From an uncultured Sutterella sp. (GTDB lineage: Bacteria > Pseudomonadota > Gammaproteobacteria > Burkholderiales > Burkholderiaceae_F): a stretch of 64,000 nucleotides of DNA. The translations under genes were made by a program, and so were the position numbers. A model generated the notes under the pieces. The model was not told the origin of the DNA, made no database searches, and saw only the letters and a list, made by a program, of their open reading frames with translations. Below, in pieces: positions 16,381-24,960 of the stretch. The stretch spans positions 62,001 to 126,000 of the forward strand of contig CAAEPH010000055.1 of NCBI GenBank assembly GCA_900757865.1, given 5' to 3'. Within the stretch, counting starts at the first letter, position 1. Each line of letters begins with the position of its first letter.

Positions 16381-19300
16381 TTAGCTTTCCCGAGTGTGAA
16401 CCTGAATAAGCGGTTCGCTTTCAAGAGCCACGGGGGCCACATAAGGACGCCCAGGGTACTTCACCGCTTCATACACCACGGGGTGACGAAGTTCTTCACG
16501 GGTGTGAACCTGAATCAGCACTTCGTTCTCAACGACCTCGGACTGAACCGCTTTGGGTCGGCCTGGCTGTCGAGGCGAGGCGTAAGTGACTTCACCCACT
16601 TTAGCCGGATCCGTGTGAACTTGAATCAAGCCTGCGCGACGCAGATTTTCTTCAAGACCGACTTCAATGGCGGCTGGGGCTTTAATGGCCTCTTGCACAG
16701 CCGTGACGGGTTCGAGCACAGTTGCCTCTTGAACCTCTGCGGTAACGGACTCTGGCACAGCCGGTTGAGCCGTCGCTACCTCAGCAGTGTGTGTAGCGCT
16801 GGACGCCTCGGGTTGGACGAGAGGTTGCGCGGTATGGTTGACCACTTCAGCAATCATCGTCTTCCCGCTCTTGGGAGTGAGGTCACTGTTTCGACGACGA
16901 TGACGAGGACGGCGCGGTTGACGCTCTAACACGTCGAGGTGCTCACCCATGTGTTCCACCGCTTTTTGGATCGACTCAGCATGAGCCGATTCGCAAGCAG
17001 AGCGTGTTTCGATCTGCACCAGGGGTTCTTCCACGATGGGGGCGGATGCTTCAACCTCGCGTCCAAGGCTTTCTGGCGCACGATACGTCTCTTCCACAGG
17101 GACCGCTGGACTTTGCGTTTCGATCTGCACGAGCGTAGAGGTTTCTACTGCCTTAGCAACGAGTTCTTCAGCAGGTTTGACCACGGTAGGTTCAACCGTT
17201 GCTTCAGCAGGGGTTTCCACCACCGGTGTCTCGTCGGCGATGGCCTCTGTTGCTTCCGTCAAGCTCTCAGCTGTTGTGGCGTCCGCACTCGTCTTACGAC
17301 GGCGAGAACGGCGACGACGACGGCGCGGCGCTTTTTCTTCGGTTTCGTCATTAGCCTCATTGGTTGGGTTGACGTTGTCAGAGACGACCGTTTCAACCGT
17401 TTCTTCGCTCGAACTCATTTCTTGAGTAGGCTGAGCGAGGTTCTCAGAGGGGGTGACCGTGGGGGTCACCGTTTCTTCGTTCACGACAGAGGCTTCGTCT
17501 TTATTTTTGACGGGCGCTTTTTTCGATTTGTCCGCTTTAGCGACTTTGGCCTCTTTAACTTTGGATTCGGCCTGTTCAACAGGTTGTTCCATGTTCGTTG
17601 AGGGCATTTCGCTAGGCGAGGCAACCACCTTATCGTCCGCTTCATTCACACGACGGCGTGTACGGCGACGACGGTGAGGACGATCTGCTTCGAGATTGGC
17701 CTCCTCGGCGGGAGCGTCAAACGACTTCACCGATTTGTTGAGGGTGATATTGCTGTCGCTCTCGAGTTTGTCAGTCTTCTCAGCCTTGTCTTCTTTGACG
17801 TTTTTACGACGACGATCCGAACGCGCCTTCACACCTTCGGCACGCTCCAAGCGTTCGCGACGTGTGTTCTTACGGCGGTTCTGTCGTTTGCTATCTTTGT
17901 CGGCTTTTTCCGTCTTGGTGGTCTCAGATGACTTCTCCGTCTTTTCGGCAGACGCTTTGTCGTCGTTGCCAAAAAGGAATTTGGCAATACGAGCAAAGAG
18001 GCCGAGTTTGGGTGTCACAGGCGCGAGTGGGACGGATTCGCCTTCAGGCTTCTTCTCTTCGGTCTTGTGAACCGGAGCCGGATCGCGTGGTAACACGTTC
18101 TTAATCACAGGAACCTGTTTGGGACGCGGCGGTTTATCCTCTTGGCTCTTCTGAGCGTAGGGATCGTCCGCTTCGGTGATCTCAATGTCTTCAACGCGGT
18201 TGTAGCTCGCTTTGGTCTCATCTAAACGAGCATCATCTTGACGCAAACGTTCGATGTGATAGTGCGGTGTTTCTAAGTGCGTGTTTGGGATCAGCACCAC
18301 GGGCACGCGGTGGCGTGCTTCGAGGTTGGTGATGTCGTTGCGTTTTTCGTTAAGTAAGAACGTCGCAACGTCAACAGGCACTTGGGCATAGACGGCACCG
18401 GTGCCGTCTTTCATGGCTTCTTCTTGGAGGATGCGAAGCACTTGCAATGCGCAGCTCTCGGTGTCGCGGATGACGCCCACGCCATTGCAACGCGGACAGG
18501 TAACATGGTTGCCTTCAGAGAGGGCAGGACGCAGACGCTGACGAGAGAGTTCCATCAAACCGAAGCGACTGATTTTGGCCATCTGCACACGAGCGCGGTC
18601 GTAGTGCAATGCGTCTTTGAGACGTTGTTCCACAGCGCGTTGATTTTTAGGATCGGCCATATCAATAAAGTCGATCACAATCAAACCGCCCAAGTCACGT
18701 AAACGCATTTGGCGAGCCACTTCGTCAGCAGCTTCACAGTTGGTACGGAAAGCGGTTTCTTCAATGTCGGCACCACGCGTGGCGCGTGCGGAGTTGACGT
18801 CAATCGCAACGAGCGCTTCGGTGTGGTCAATAACGATGGCGCCACCGCTAGGTAACGGTACCGTACGGGCATAAGCCGATTCGATCTGGTGTTCGATTTG
18901 GAAACGCGTAAAAAGAGGAATATCTTCGCGGTAACGTTTCACACGATCCACCATGTCAGGCATAACATGCGCCATAAATTGGCGAGCCTGATCATAAATT
19001 TCATCGGTATCGACAAGAATTTCACCGATTTCAGGTTGGAAATAGTCACGAATGGCGCGAACAACCAGATTCGATTCTTCGACAATCAAGAATGGCGCAG
19101 GATTGAGGCGCTTCAAGGCTTTGCCATTGAGTGTGGGGGTTGTTACCGCCACTTTGGTCTTGCGACCATTATCGTCACGAATAGCTTCGTATTGGGGTTG
19201 CGCTGCGTCGGAAATAGCCGTCCAGAGCTTTAAGAGGTAATTTAAGTCCCACTGGAGCTCTTCGGTGCTTCGACCAATGCCAGCTGTACGCGCAATGGTG

Positions 19301-19791
19301 GACATGCCCGCAGGAAGGTCCAGCTTTTCCATTGCTTCGCGTAATTCTTGACGTTCTTCACCTTCGATACGGCGAGAAACACCACCGCCACGCGGGTTGT
19401 TGGGCATGAGTACCAAGTAGCGCCCCGCTAAGCTGATAAAGGTGGTGAGCGCAGCGCCTTTGTTGCCACGTTCTTCTTTTTCGAGCTGAACGATTAACTC
19501 TTGCCCTTCGTAGATGGCTTCGCGAATGCTGGTGTTACGAACATCCACCCCTTCCTTGAAGTAGGCGCGAGAGATTTCCTTGAACGGCAAAAAGCCGTGA
19601 CGTTCTTCACCGTAGTTGACAAAGCAGGCTTCAAGGCTCGGTTCAATACGGGTGACAATCCCTTTGTAAATGTTGGATTTGCGAGCTTCGCGACCGGCGG
19701 TTTCAATATCGATGTCAATCAGTTTCTGGCCATCGACAATCCCGACTCGAGTTTCCTCGGGATGGGTCGCATTAAAGAGCATGCGTTTCAT
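16381..19791 (-). CDS. rne: Ribonuclease E
   Basis: Endonuclease that starts mRNA decay and processes rRNA and tRNA; membrane-associated scaffold of the degradosome. The protein is 1136 aa from the ATG at 19791, where MKRMLFNATHPEETRVG matches E. coli and a GGAG site precedes it. The catalytic half holds the S1 domain (about 35-120), the DNase I-like domain with VAIDVNSARATRG and LIVIDFIDM (catalytic Asp residues), and the zinc-link CPRC. The C-terminal half is disordered, with Arg-rich RNA-binding blocks (for example RRRRRRSRRRK) and Glu/Val/Ala-rich linkers. Five LxQ(V/I)xT motifs near the C-terminus are described in the findings. The 1.7-kb region upstream probably carries a regulatory leader. 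Confidence 0.97.
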   Translation of the reverse strand: MKRMLFNATHPEETRVGIVDGQKLIDIDIETAGREARKSNIYKGIVTRIEPSLEACFVNYGEERHGFLPFKEISRAYFKEGVDVRNTSIREAIYEGQELIVQLEKEERGNKGAALTTFISLAGRYLVLMPNNPRGGGVSRRIEGEERQELREAMEKLDLPAGMSTIARTAGIGRSTEELQWDLNYLLKLWTAISDAAQPQYEAIRDDNGRKTKVAVTTPTLNGKALKRLNPAPFLIVEESNLVVRAIRDYFQPEIGEILVDTDEIYDQARQFMAHVMPDMVDRVKRYREDIPLFTRFQIEHQIESAYARTVPLPSGGAIVIDHTEALVAIDVNSARATRGADIEETAFRTNCEAADEVARQMRLRDLGGLIVIDFIDMADPKNQRAVEQRLKDALHYDRARVQMAKISRFGLMELSRQRLRPALSEGNHVTCPRCNGVGVIRDTESCALQVLRILQEEAMKDGTGAVYAQVPVDVATFLLNEKRNDITNLEARHRVPVVLIPNTHLETPHYHIERLRQDDARLDETKASYNRVEDIEITEADDPYAQKSQEDKPPRPKQVPVIKNVLPRDPAPVHKTEEKKPEGESVPLAPVTPKLGLFARIAKFLFGNDDKASAEKTEKSSETTKTEKADKDSKRQNRRKNTRRERLERAEGVKARSDRRRKNVKEDKAEKTDKLESDSNITLNKSVKSFDAPAEEANLEADRPHRRRRTRRRVNEADDKVVASPSEMPSTNMEQPVEQAESKVKEAKVAKADKSKKAPVKNKDEASVVNEETVTPTVTPSENLAQPTQEMSSSEETVETVVSDNVNPTNEANDETEEKAPRRRRRRSRRRKTSADATTAESLTEATEAIADETPVVETPAEATVEPTVVKPAEELVAKAVETSTLVQIETQSPAVPVEETYRAPESLGREVEASAPIVEEPLVQIETRSACESAHAESIQKAVEHMGEHLDVLERQPRRPRHRRRNSDLTPKSGKTMIAEVVNHTAQPLVQPEASSATHTAEVATAQPAVPESVTAEVQEATVLEPVTAVQEAIKAPAAIEVGLEENLRRAGLIQVHTDPAKVGEVTYASPRQPGRPKAVQSEVVENEVLIQVHTREELRHPVVYEAVKYPGRPYVAPVALESEPLIQVHTRES

Positions 19792-20640
19792 GAAATAGCA
19801 CTCCAATCACCACTATCGCGGGTGAATGAGACGTGCTTGAAAGGGGCCTTAAAGAAAGCTTGAGCAACGGAGAGCGTGATGGCGGTGTAGGCTCAAAAGT
19901 GAGCAGATGCGTGTCTTATTCACGTAGTGCACTCCAAGTGCTCTGGGGCGCTTGGGAAAAAGTGCTACGTGCACGCCGTCTCAACTCAGCCGTAGGTTTA
20001 CGGCTAAGCAACCGCCATGTGGCGCGTGTTCGTATCGTTTTAACACATAGATTGCGCTGTGGACTCCCTATTCGAAGGGGACTTCACATCCATACCTTGG
20101 CTGTCTCTTTGAATGTGAGAAACAGCACTTCGAATTTTCCTTTGTCGCAATCCATGGCGAACATCCGTCCTGGTTTTGATGTCGGTAATGGGACTGTGTC
20201 GACTAAACCTTAGCCCGTGGGGAGAGTCAAACCCAAAAAATCTTTTTGAGGCTCAATCCCTCACAGTCTCCATTTGGCTGACGTTTTCAGCAACGTTAGC
20301 TTCAGCATCTCTACGCTGATAAGGACGATCAACGCACTGCGTAAGGGTTATGACATCCAAGGCGTCCACCGCTCGCTTAATCGCACCAAGAGACGTCACC
20401 GACAAGACCGTTTCCTTTAGGATGGGGCGCTCAACCCGATCTGATGTGTCTCGCGTACTCATGGCTGAAGCACGTTAGAGACCTGTCCCAGGATCGTGGG
20501 AGCTGCCAATCATCAAAACCTGAGGAAAGGGCTTTAAGGTTGGCCGTCTGTCTTGGAGGATCAGTTAGGCAGGGGGCATCCCTCTGTGTCTTCGTTGATC
20601 AGCCCTGACAGCTCAAGCAATAAAAGGTTATCTCTTCAAG

Positions 20641-20685
20641 CAAACAACACCAGACTGGCTAAGTGTGGGTTGTTTGTTTTTCTTT
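20641..20685 (+). terminator. Orphan intrinsic terminator, possible sRNA end
   Basis: CAAACAAC at 20641-20648 pairs with GTTGTTTG at 20669-20676, with an inner CC/GG pair, followed by TTTTTCTTT. It faces rightward, but no plus-strand gene lies upstream before rne (which runs left), so it may end a small RNA starting around 20400-20500. Confidence 0.5.
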
Positions 20686-20942
20686 GAGGTTTTCAAGCTT
20701 TACGGTGTTCATCTTTAGCGTCCCAGTTCTCGGACAACGGTATTGCGGGGAAGCAGACATGACGTAGGCCTAGCTAGAGCTGAGGTACTCTCGTCAAAAA
20801 AGTCAATGGGTGTCTACGGCATCCCCTAGAGCGAGTTGTTCTCTACTCAATAAGAGTGTCTCGATGAGCGAGTCGTCGTTAAAGATCAAAGACGTCGTGA
20901 AAATCTGAAAACCAGAAAAACAGGTTGAAAAAACTGTTTAAG

Positions 20943-20980
20943 GTTGTCTAGCCTGAAAACAGCGTTTCTTGCTAGACAAC
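20943..20980. repeat. Perfect inverted repeat in the rne-rluC region
   Basis: GTTGTCTAGC (20943-20952) and GCTAGACAAC (20971-20980) form a 10-bp perfect stem with an 18-base loop that has an inner GAAA/TTTC pair. On the minus strand it is followed by a T-rich stretch and a weaker AACAG/CTGTT hairpin. It could be a leader hairpin of the rne message. Confidence 0.6.
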
Positions 20981-21537
20981 ACACAAATTCCGTGATTTGA
21001 CCAATAGGGTGAGAAAAATAGCCAAAACAAGCGCGGTTAGGGCGTCAAGCTTGGGGTGTACGTCACCGTACTGGTCGCGTGATCTCCTGGAGGATCGTTC
21101 TTAGCGATCTTTCACCAAAAGGTCGAGCTTAAGTATAGCGAACAACATCACGTCATACGGAGTGAAAAGACGAGTCTTATCAAATTTTTTCGATTTTTTT
21201 TGTTCATTTCGACCGAGACCGTCCTTTTCTTTTTGAACTCGGGTCTGCACGAGATGGGATGACCTTTGTTAGACTTGCCTTGTTTGTCGTATAGGACGCC
21301 CCTGGCATGGCTCGATGGTAGCTTGTAGCTCAAGGCCTGCTAACACTGCGCAGGCAAGGCGCTACAGCAACTTGTGAGAGTGGGCACTTACGTACGATTA
21401 GGATTTCAGTCAGCCTTGTCGAGCACCAAAGGCTGCAAATGATCATTCCTACGTGAACAGAATTTTTCTAAATTAAAAATGGAGTAACAGCGACTGCCAC
21501 ATGGACAGCTCCATGATGGTGAGTGCTACAAAATTTT

Positions 21538-22572
21538 ATGACCGACTTGTCAACTGGGGATAAAGTCACGATCCCTTCGCATCAGCTTCATCGCCTCCCT
21601 CAAGATGCCGTTTCTTTTGTTCGCATTGGGGAAGACGCGGATGGGCAACGATTGGATAATTTTTTGCTCAAACTCGGTCGTGGCGTCCCTAAGAGTCACA
21701 TTTATCGCATTATTCGTGGTGGCGAAGTTCGTGTCAATAAAGCGCGGGCTAAGGCCGAGACGAAGTTGGCTGTAGGTGATTTAGTTCGTGTCCCTCCGAT
21801 GCGTCGCTCTCGCTCTCAGGTCGCTAAGCCCGACGCGGTTCCCTTAGCCGAAGGGGTGCTCGACATTCTCTTTGAAGACCGGGATTTAATCGTCGTTAAT
21901 AAACCCTCTGGATTAGCCTCTCACGGTGGCTCTGGTATTGCGCACGGATTGATTGAGCGATTGCGTGCAACACGACCCGAAGAGACCTCGCTCGAATTGG
22001 TACATCGCTTGGATAAAGAAACGTCGGGGGCGCTCATTATTGCTAAAACCCGCAAGGCGCTGGTGCGAATGCAGGCGATGATGAAAGAAGGGGGCTTTGA
22101 AAAGCACTATTTCGCCTTGGTTAAGGGCGATTGGGTCAACGAACGACAACACGTCAAACTGCCCCTGTTGCGAACCCTAACGCCCAACGGTGAACGCTTT
22201 GTTCGTGTCGATAAAGAGCAGGGGCAGTTCGCTCACAGTATTTTCACGTTGCTGCATCGCTATGGTTCTGTATCCCTGTTGGACGTAGAGCTCAAAACGG
22301 GGCGTACCCACCAAATTCGTGTTCACGCCCTTTCTCAGGGCTTCCCCTTGGTGGGCGATGATAAGTATGGTGACTTTGAGTTTAACCATGGCTTGCGTCA
22401 AGGAGCCTTAGCGGGTGTGCCGTTTCGGCGTATGTTCCTTCATGCGCACCGCCTACGTTTTGAGCATCCCATCACGCACGAACCTCTAGTCATTGAGGCT
22501 CCGTTGCCAGGCGAGTGCGTTGCGCTCTTGTCTGCTTTAGGCTGGGTGCCCGGTGACGAAAACGGTTCATAA
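21538..22572 (+). CDS. rluC: 23S rRNA pseudouridine synthase RluC (RluA family)
   Basis: Converts uridines 955, 2504 and 2580 of 23S rRNA (E. coli numbering) to pseudouridine. The 344-residue protein has an S4 RNA-binding domain (about 36-90: GQRLDNFLLKL, GEVRVNKARAK) and the catalytic HRLDKETSG with D159. The divergent position next to rne is the conserved context for RluC and distinguishes it from RluA or RluD. The start is uncertain: ATG 21538 has no strong ribosome site, and an in-frame GTG at 21523 would add five residues. It overlaps no other gene and is followed 13 bases later by a HAD phosphatase, as in other proteobacteria. Confidence 0.94.
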   Translation: MTDLSTGDKVTIPSHQLHRLPQDAVSFVRIGEDADGQRLDNFLLKLGRGVPKSHIYRIIRGGEVRVNKARAKAETKLAVGDLVRVPPMRRSRSQVAKPDAVPLAEGVLDILFEDRDLIVVNKPSGLASHGGSGIAHGLIERLRATRPEETSLELVHRLDKETSGALIIAKTRKALVRMQAMMKEGGFEKHYFALVKGDWVNERQHVKLPLLRTLTPNGERFVRVDKEQGQFAHSIFTLLHRYGSVSLLDVELKTGRTHQIRVHALSQGFPLVGDDKYGDFEFNHGLRQGALAGVPFRRMFLHAHRLRFEHPITHEPLVIEAPLPGECVALLSALGWVPGDENGS

Positions 22573-22585
22573 GGAGAGTGGGAGT

Positions 22586-23266
22586 ATGCAGGAGAGTCTT
22601 CGAGAGTACGACCTCATTGTGTTTGATTGGGACGGGACTTTGATGGATACCACGGGACTGATTGCCCGGGGGATTCAACATGCCGCACGCGTGATGGGGT
22701 TTTCTGAGCCGAGTTTGGCGCTTGCGCGCTCAACGATTGGTCTAGACTGGCGACACGCTATTGCTAAGGCCGTACCAGAGTGTCCCGAGGAGGCCTATGG
22801 GACGTTCAACAAGCATTACCGAGATTGGTACATTCCGCACGAAAAAGAGGTTTATCTCTACGAGGGAATGCCAGAACTTCTTGAGGAGTTAAAACGCAAT
22901 GGTCTGCTATTGGCTATTGCAACAGGAAAAAGTCGCGAAGGCTTAAATCGGGTGTTGTCCGTGACTGGCATCGGGGCGTTGTTTGAAACGACTCAGACGG
23001 CCTCAGAGTGCGAGAGCAAACCCTCTGCCGATATGCTCGAGCGTATCGGTATTGAAACGCAAGTGGCACCTGAGCGGACTTTGATGATCGGGGACGCCAT
23101 TTTTGATTTAGTTATGGCCGAGCGTTACGGCTGCGATGCTGTCGCCATGACCTATGGGGCGGGAAACAAGGAAGAGCTAAGTGCTCACTCACCTCGTTGT
23201 CTGTGTGAGGATGTCCGCGCCTTACGGCGATTTTTGCAAGCTGAGGCAGGGTGTTTGCGTTTTTGA
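22586..23266 (+). CDS. HAD-IA family hydrolase (phosphatase, phosphoglycolate-phosphatase-like)
   Basis: A 226-residue haloacid dehalogenase-type phosphatase. Motif I is DWDGT at residues 14-18 (D14 nucleophile), motif II lies in ATGKSR, and motifs III/IV are ESKPSADML and MIGDAIFDLVMA. A helical cap domain lies between motifs I and II. The substrate cannot be read from sequence; the conserved rluC-HAD pairing is common in beta- and gammaproteobacteria. ATG 22586 follows a GGGAG site; an upstream start at 22553 would overlap rluC and is less likely. Confidence 0.85.
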   Translation: MQESLREYDLIVFDWDGTLMDTTGLIARGIQHAARVMGFSEPSLALARSTIGLDWRHAIAKAVPECPEEAYGTFNKHYRDWYIPHEKEVYLYEGMPELLEELKRNGLLLAIATGKSREGLNRVLSVTGIGALFETTQTASECESKPSADMLERIGIETQVAPERTLMIGDAIFDLVMAERYGCDAVAMTYGAGNKEELSAHSPRCLCEDVRALRRFLQAEAGCLRF

Positions 23267-23362
23267 GACTAAGCCTCAAGGCGCTTGGGGGAGAAATGTT
23301 TTTGGACACGCTGTTTAAAAGAATCGGCGTTAAACGACCTATGAGCGCTAAAAAAGGTTTAT

Positions 23363-23384
23363 AGTCGATTCCAAGGAATCGACT
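23363..23384. promoter_or_regulatory. 22-bp operator-like palindrome upstream of the symporter gene
   Basis: AGTCGATTCC (23363-23372) and GGAATCGACT (23375-23384) are perfect inverted arms around a 2-bp centre. A TTATAG -10-like hexamer (23359-23364) touches its left end, and the symporter start is 63 bases downstream. The compact symmetry suits a dimeric regulator; the regulator is not identified. Confidence 0.5.
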
Positions 23385-23446
23385 CCAAGCCTAGTGTTCG
23401 AGCCGAGTAGAGTTTTTTATCATTCATTATTGGGATTAGTATTCTC

Positions 23447-24708
23447 ATGCCAACTCCTCAACCAGAGAGCCTAGTACGTAAAAAGGGCCAGTGGCTAATG
23501 GCCTTAGCCTATCTTGTGGCCATTGCCTTAGGGATCGCTACGGGACTATGGGGCACGGAAACGCTTCAGTCGTTAGCACATTTCATCAGTTCGATTTTTA
23601 TCCGACTTTTTAAATTCATCAGTATTCCCATTATCGCCGTGTCGATTATCGCGACGCTCGCCCGTATTTCACGTTCGAGTGGCTCTGGGCGAATTTTTCG
23701 GCATACGATTTTTACACGCTTATTACTACGCTTCTCGCAGCGAGTTTAGCCGCAGTACTCTTTGTGCTCTATGCACCGGCCAATGTTGCGGTCTCGCACG
23801 CCAAGAGTTTGTCTCAAATCACCGAGCATTCCTACTTTGATTACATTCAAACGGTGGTGCCCGATAACTTTTTAGCGCCTTTCCTGTCGGCCAATGTGTT
23901 GAGCGTCTTGCTCGTGGCTGCTGCGGTCGGTTTGGCCATTTCGAAGTTGCCACGCAACTCCCGCTCTCAGACGGTGTTGCTGGACTTCTTTACCGGGGCG
24001 CAAGAGGTGCTCTTTATTTTGGTGGGCTGGCTCATCAAGGTGTTGCCCCTGGGGATTTTCGGCTTTATCACGGAACTTGTTGTTGAAATGACCCAAGGCG
24101 TGGAGCTGGGTGGCCTAGGAACGTATTTCGCAACGATTTTGACCGCCAACTTTGTGCAGATGCTGGTGATTTTGCCCTTGATTCTCTTGGTTCGCGGTTT
24201 GAATCCGCTCAAGGTCTTTAAGGCCATGGGTCCGGCGTTAGCGGTGGCGTTCTTCTCGAAATCGTCCGCAGGAACTTTACCCGTGACAATGAGTTGCGCG
24301 GAAAACAATTTAGGGGTGAAACGCCCGATTGCCCGGTTCGTTTTACCGATTTGCACCACGATTAATATGAACGGGTGTGCCGCCTTTATTTTGGTCACCG
24401 TTGTGTACTTGATGCAAAACGCTGGCGCAACGATTTCACCGAGCACATTACTGGCTTGGATTTTTGTCTCAACGATTGCTGCGGTGGGTAATGCCGGTGT
24501 GCCGATGGGATGCTTCTTCTTATCTGCGAGTTTACTGGCCAGCATGAATGTACCCATCTTATTAATGGGGGTTATCCTGCCGTTTTATGCGGTGATTGAC
24601 ATGATCGAGACCACCCTCAATGTTTGGTCCGACTCCTGTGTGGCAACGCTCGTTAATAAAGACTTGAAGGATGAAACCTTTGACGAGAGCGTGGAGCAAG
24701 CGAGCTAA
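23447..24708 (+). pseudogene. Dicarboxylate/amino acid:cation symporter (DAACS), frameshifted
   Basis: Sodium- or proton-coupled symporter of the GltP/DctA/SstT family for dicarboxylates or acidic/neutral amino acids. The N-terminal piece (23447-23749) carries the first two membrane helices and SIIATLARIS; the remainder (from about 23714 in the next frame, open to 24708) carries the rest, including KSSAGTLPVT, the TTINMNGCA helix and the re-entrant loop VGNAGVPMG. Aligning the two frames by eye puts the break in a run of five Ts at 23709-23713: one more T would restore HTIFYTLITTLLAAS. Either a real one-base deletion or an assembly error. All other family motifs are intact, arguing for a very recent event. 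A strong terminator follows. Confidence 0.85.
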
Positions 24709-24738
24709 GCTCTATCGTCATTAAGGGGGAATCACTGT

Positions 24739-24780
24739 GGCCGTGGCTAAGGAAAAGACTTAGCAACGGCCAATTTTTTA
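24739..24780 (+). terminator. Intrinsic terminator after the symporter
   Basis: GGCCGT.GCTAAG pairs with CTTAGC.ACGGCC around a seven-base loop, followed by AATTTTTT. Confidence 0.9.
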
Positions 24781-24879
24781 ATAATGTATTCGTGAGACAA
24801 CAAATTTTCATTTTGTCCTAGGCGTAAGATGAACTTTTTGGTATGCTCTCATTCTAGGGTTAACCCCAAGTTAAGGTAT

Positions 24880-24913
24880 CAAACTTCGCTTCATGCTCAC
24901 GGGTTGAAGTTTG
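24880..24913. promoter_or_regulatory. Inverted repeat upstream of the flavoprotein gene
   Basis: CAAACTTC (24880-24887) and GAAGTTTG (24906-24913) are perfect 8-bp arms with an 18-base spacer, 48 bases before the flavoprotein ATG. It may be an operator or a leader hairpin. Confidence 0.35.
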
Positions 24914-24960
24914 GGGACAACCTATGACTTACGTTTTTTCCAAGCACTTTTGAGTCAGAG

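Larger units (their letters stand above)
19792..21537. other. Long non-coding divergent region between rne and rluC
   Basis: About 1.75 kb with no reading frame I consider real; the short open frames here lack family features and codon bias. It should contain the rne and rluC promoters and, by analogy with E. coli, a structured rne 5' leader used for autoregulation. Visible structures: a perfect 10-bp hairpin (20943-20952 with 20971-20980), a GATC-rich double hairpin near 21080-21110, and an orphan plus-strand terminator at 20641-20685. A minus-strand TATACT at 21132-21137 is a possible rne -10. The size is unusual for this otherwise compact genome. Confidence 0.6.

Noticed and set aside
16396..18104. 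Several plus-strand frames opposite the RNase E tail
   Set aside because: They arise from the low-complexity Arg/Glu/Val-rich coding of rne and have no supporting signals.
19833..20462. Two short frames (126 and 69 codons) upstream of rne
   Set aside because: No ribosome sites, no recognisable features and atypical composition; more likely part of the rne leader region.
20470..20640. 6S RNA, RNase P RNA, SRP RNA or tmRNA
   Set aside because: The stretch GAGGAAAGGGC recalls RNase P and the rod-like folding recalls 6S, but the defining conserved blocks of each family are absent.
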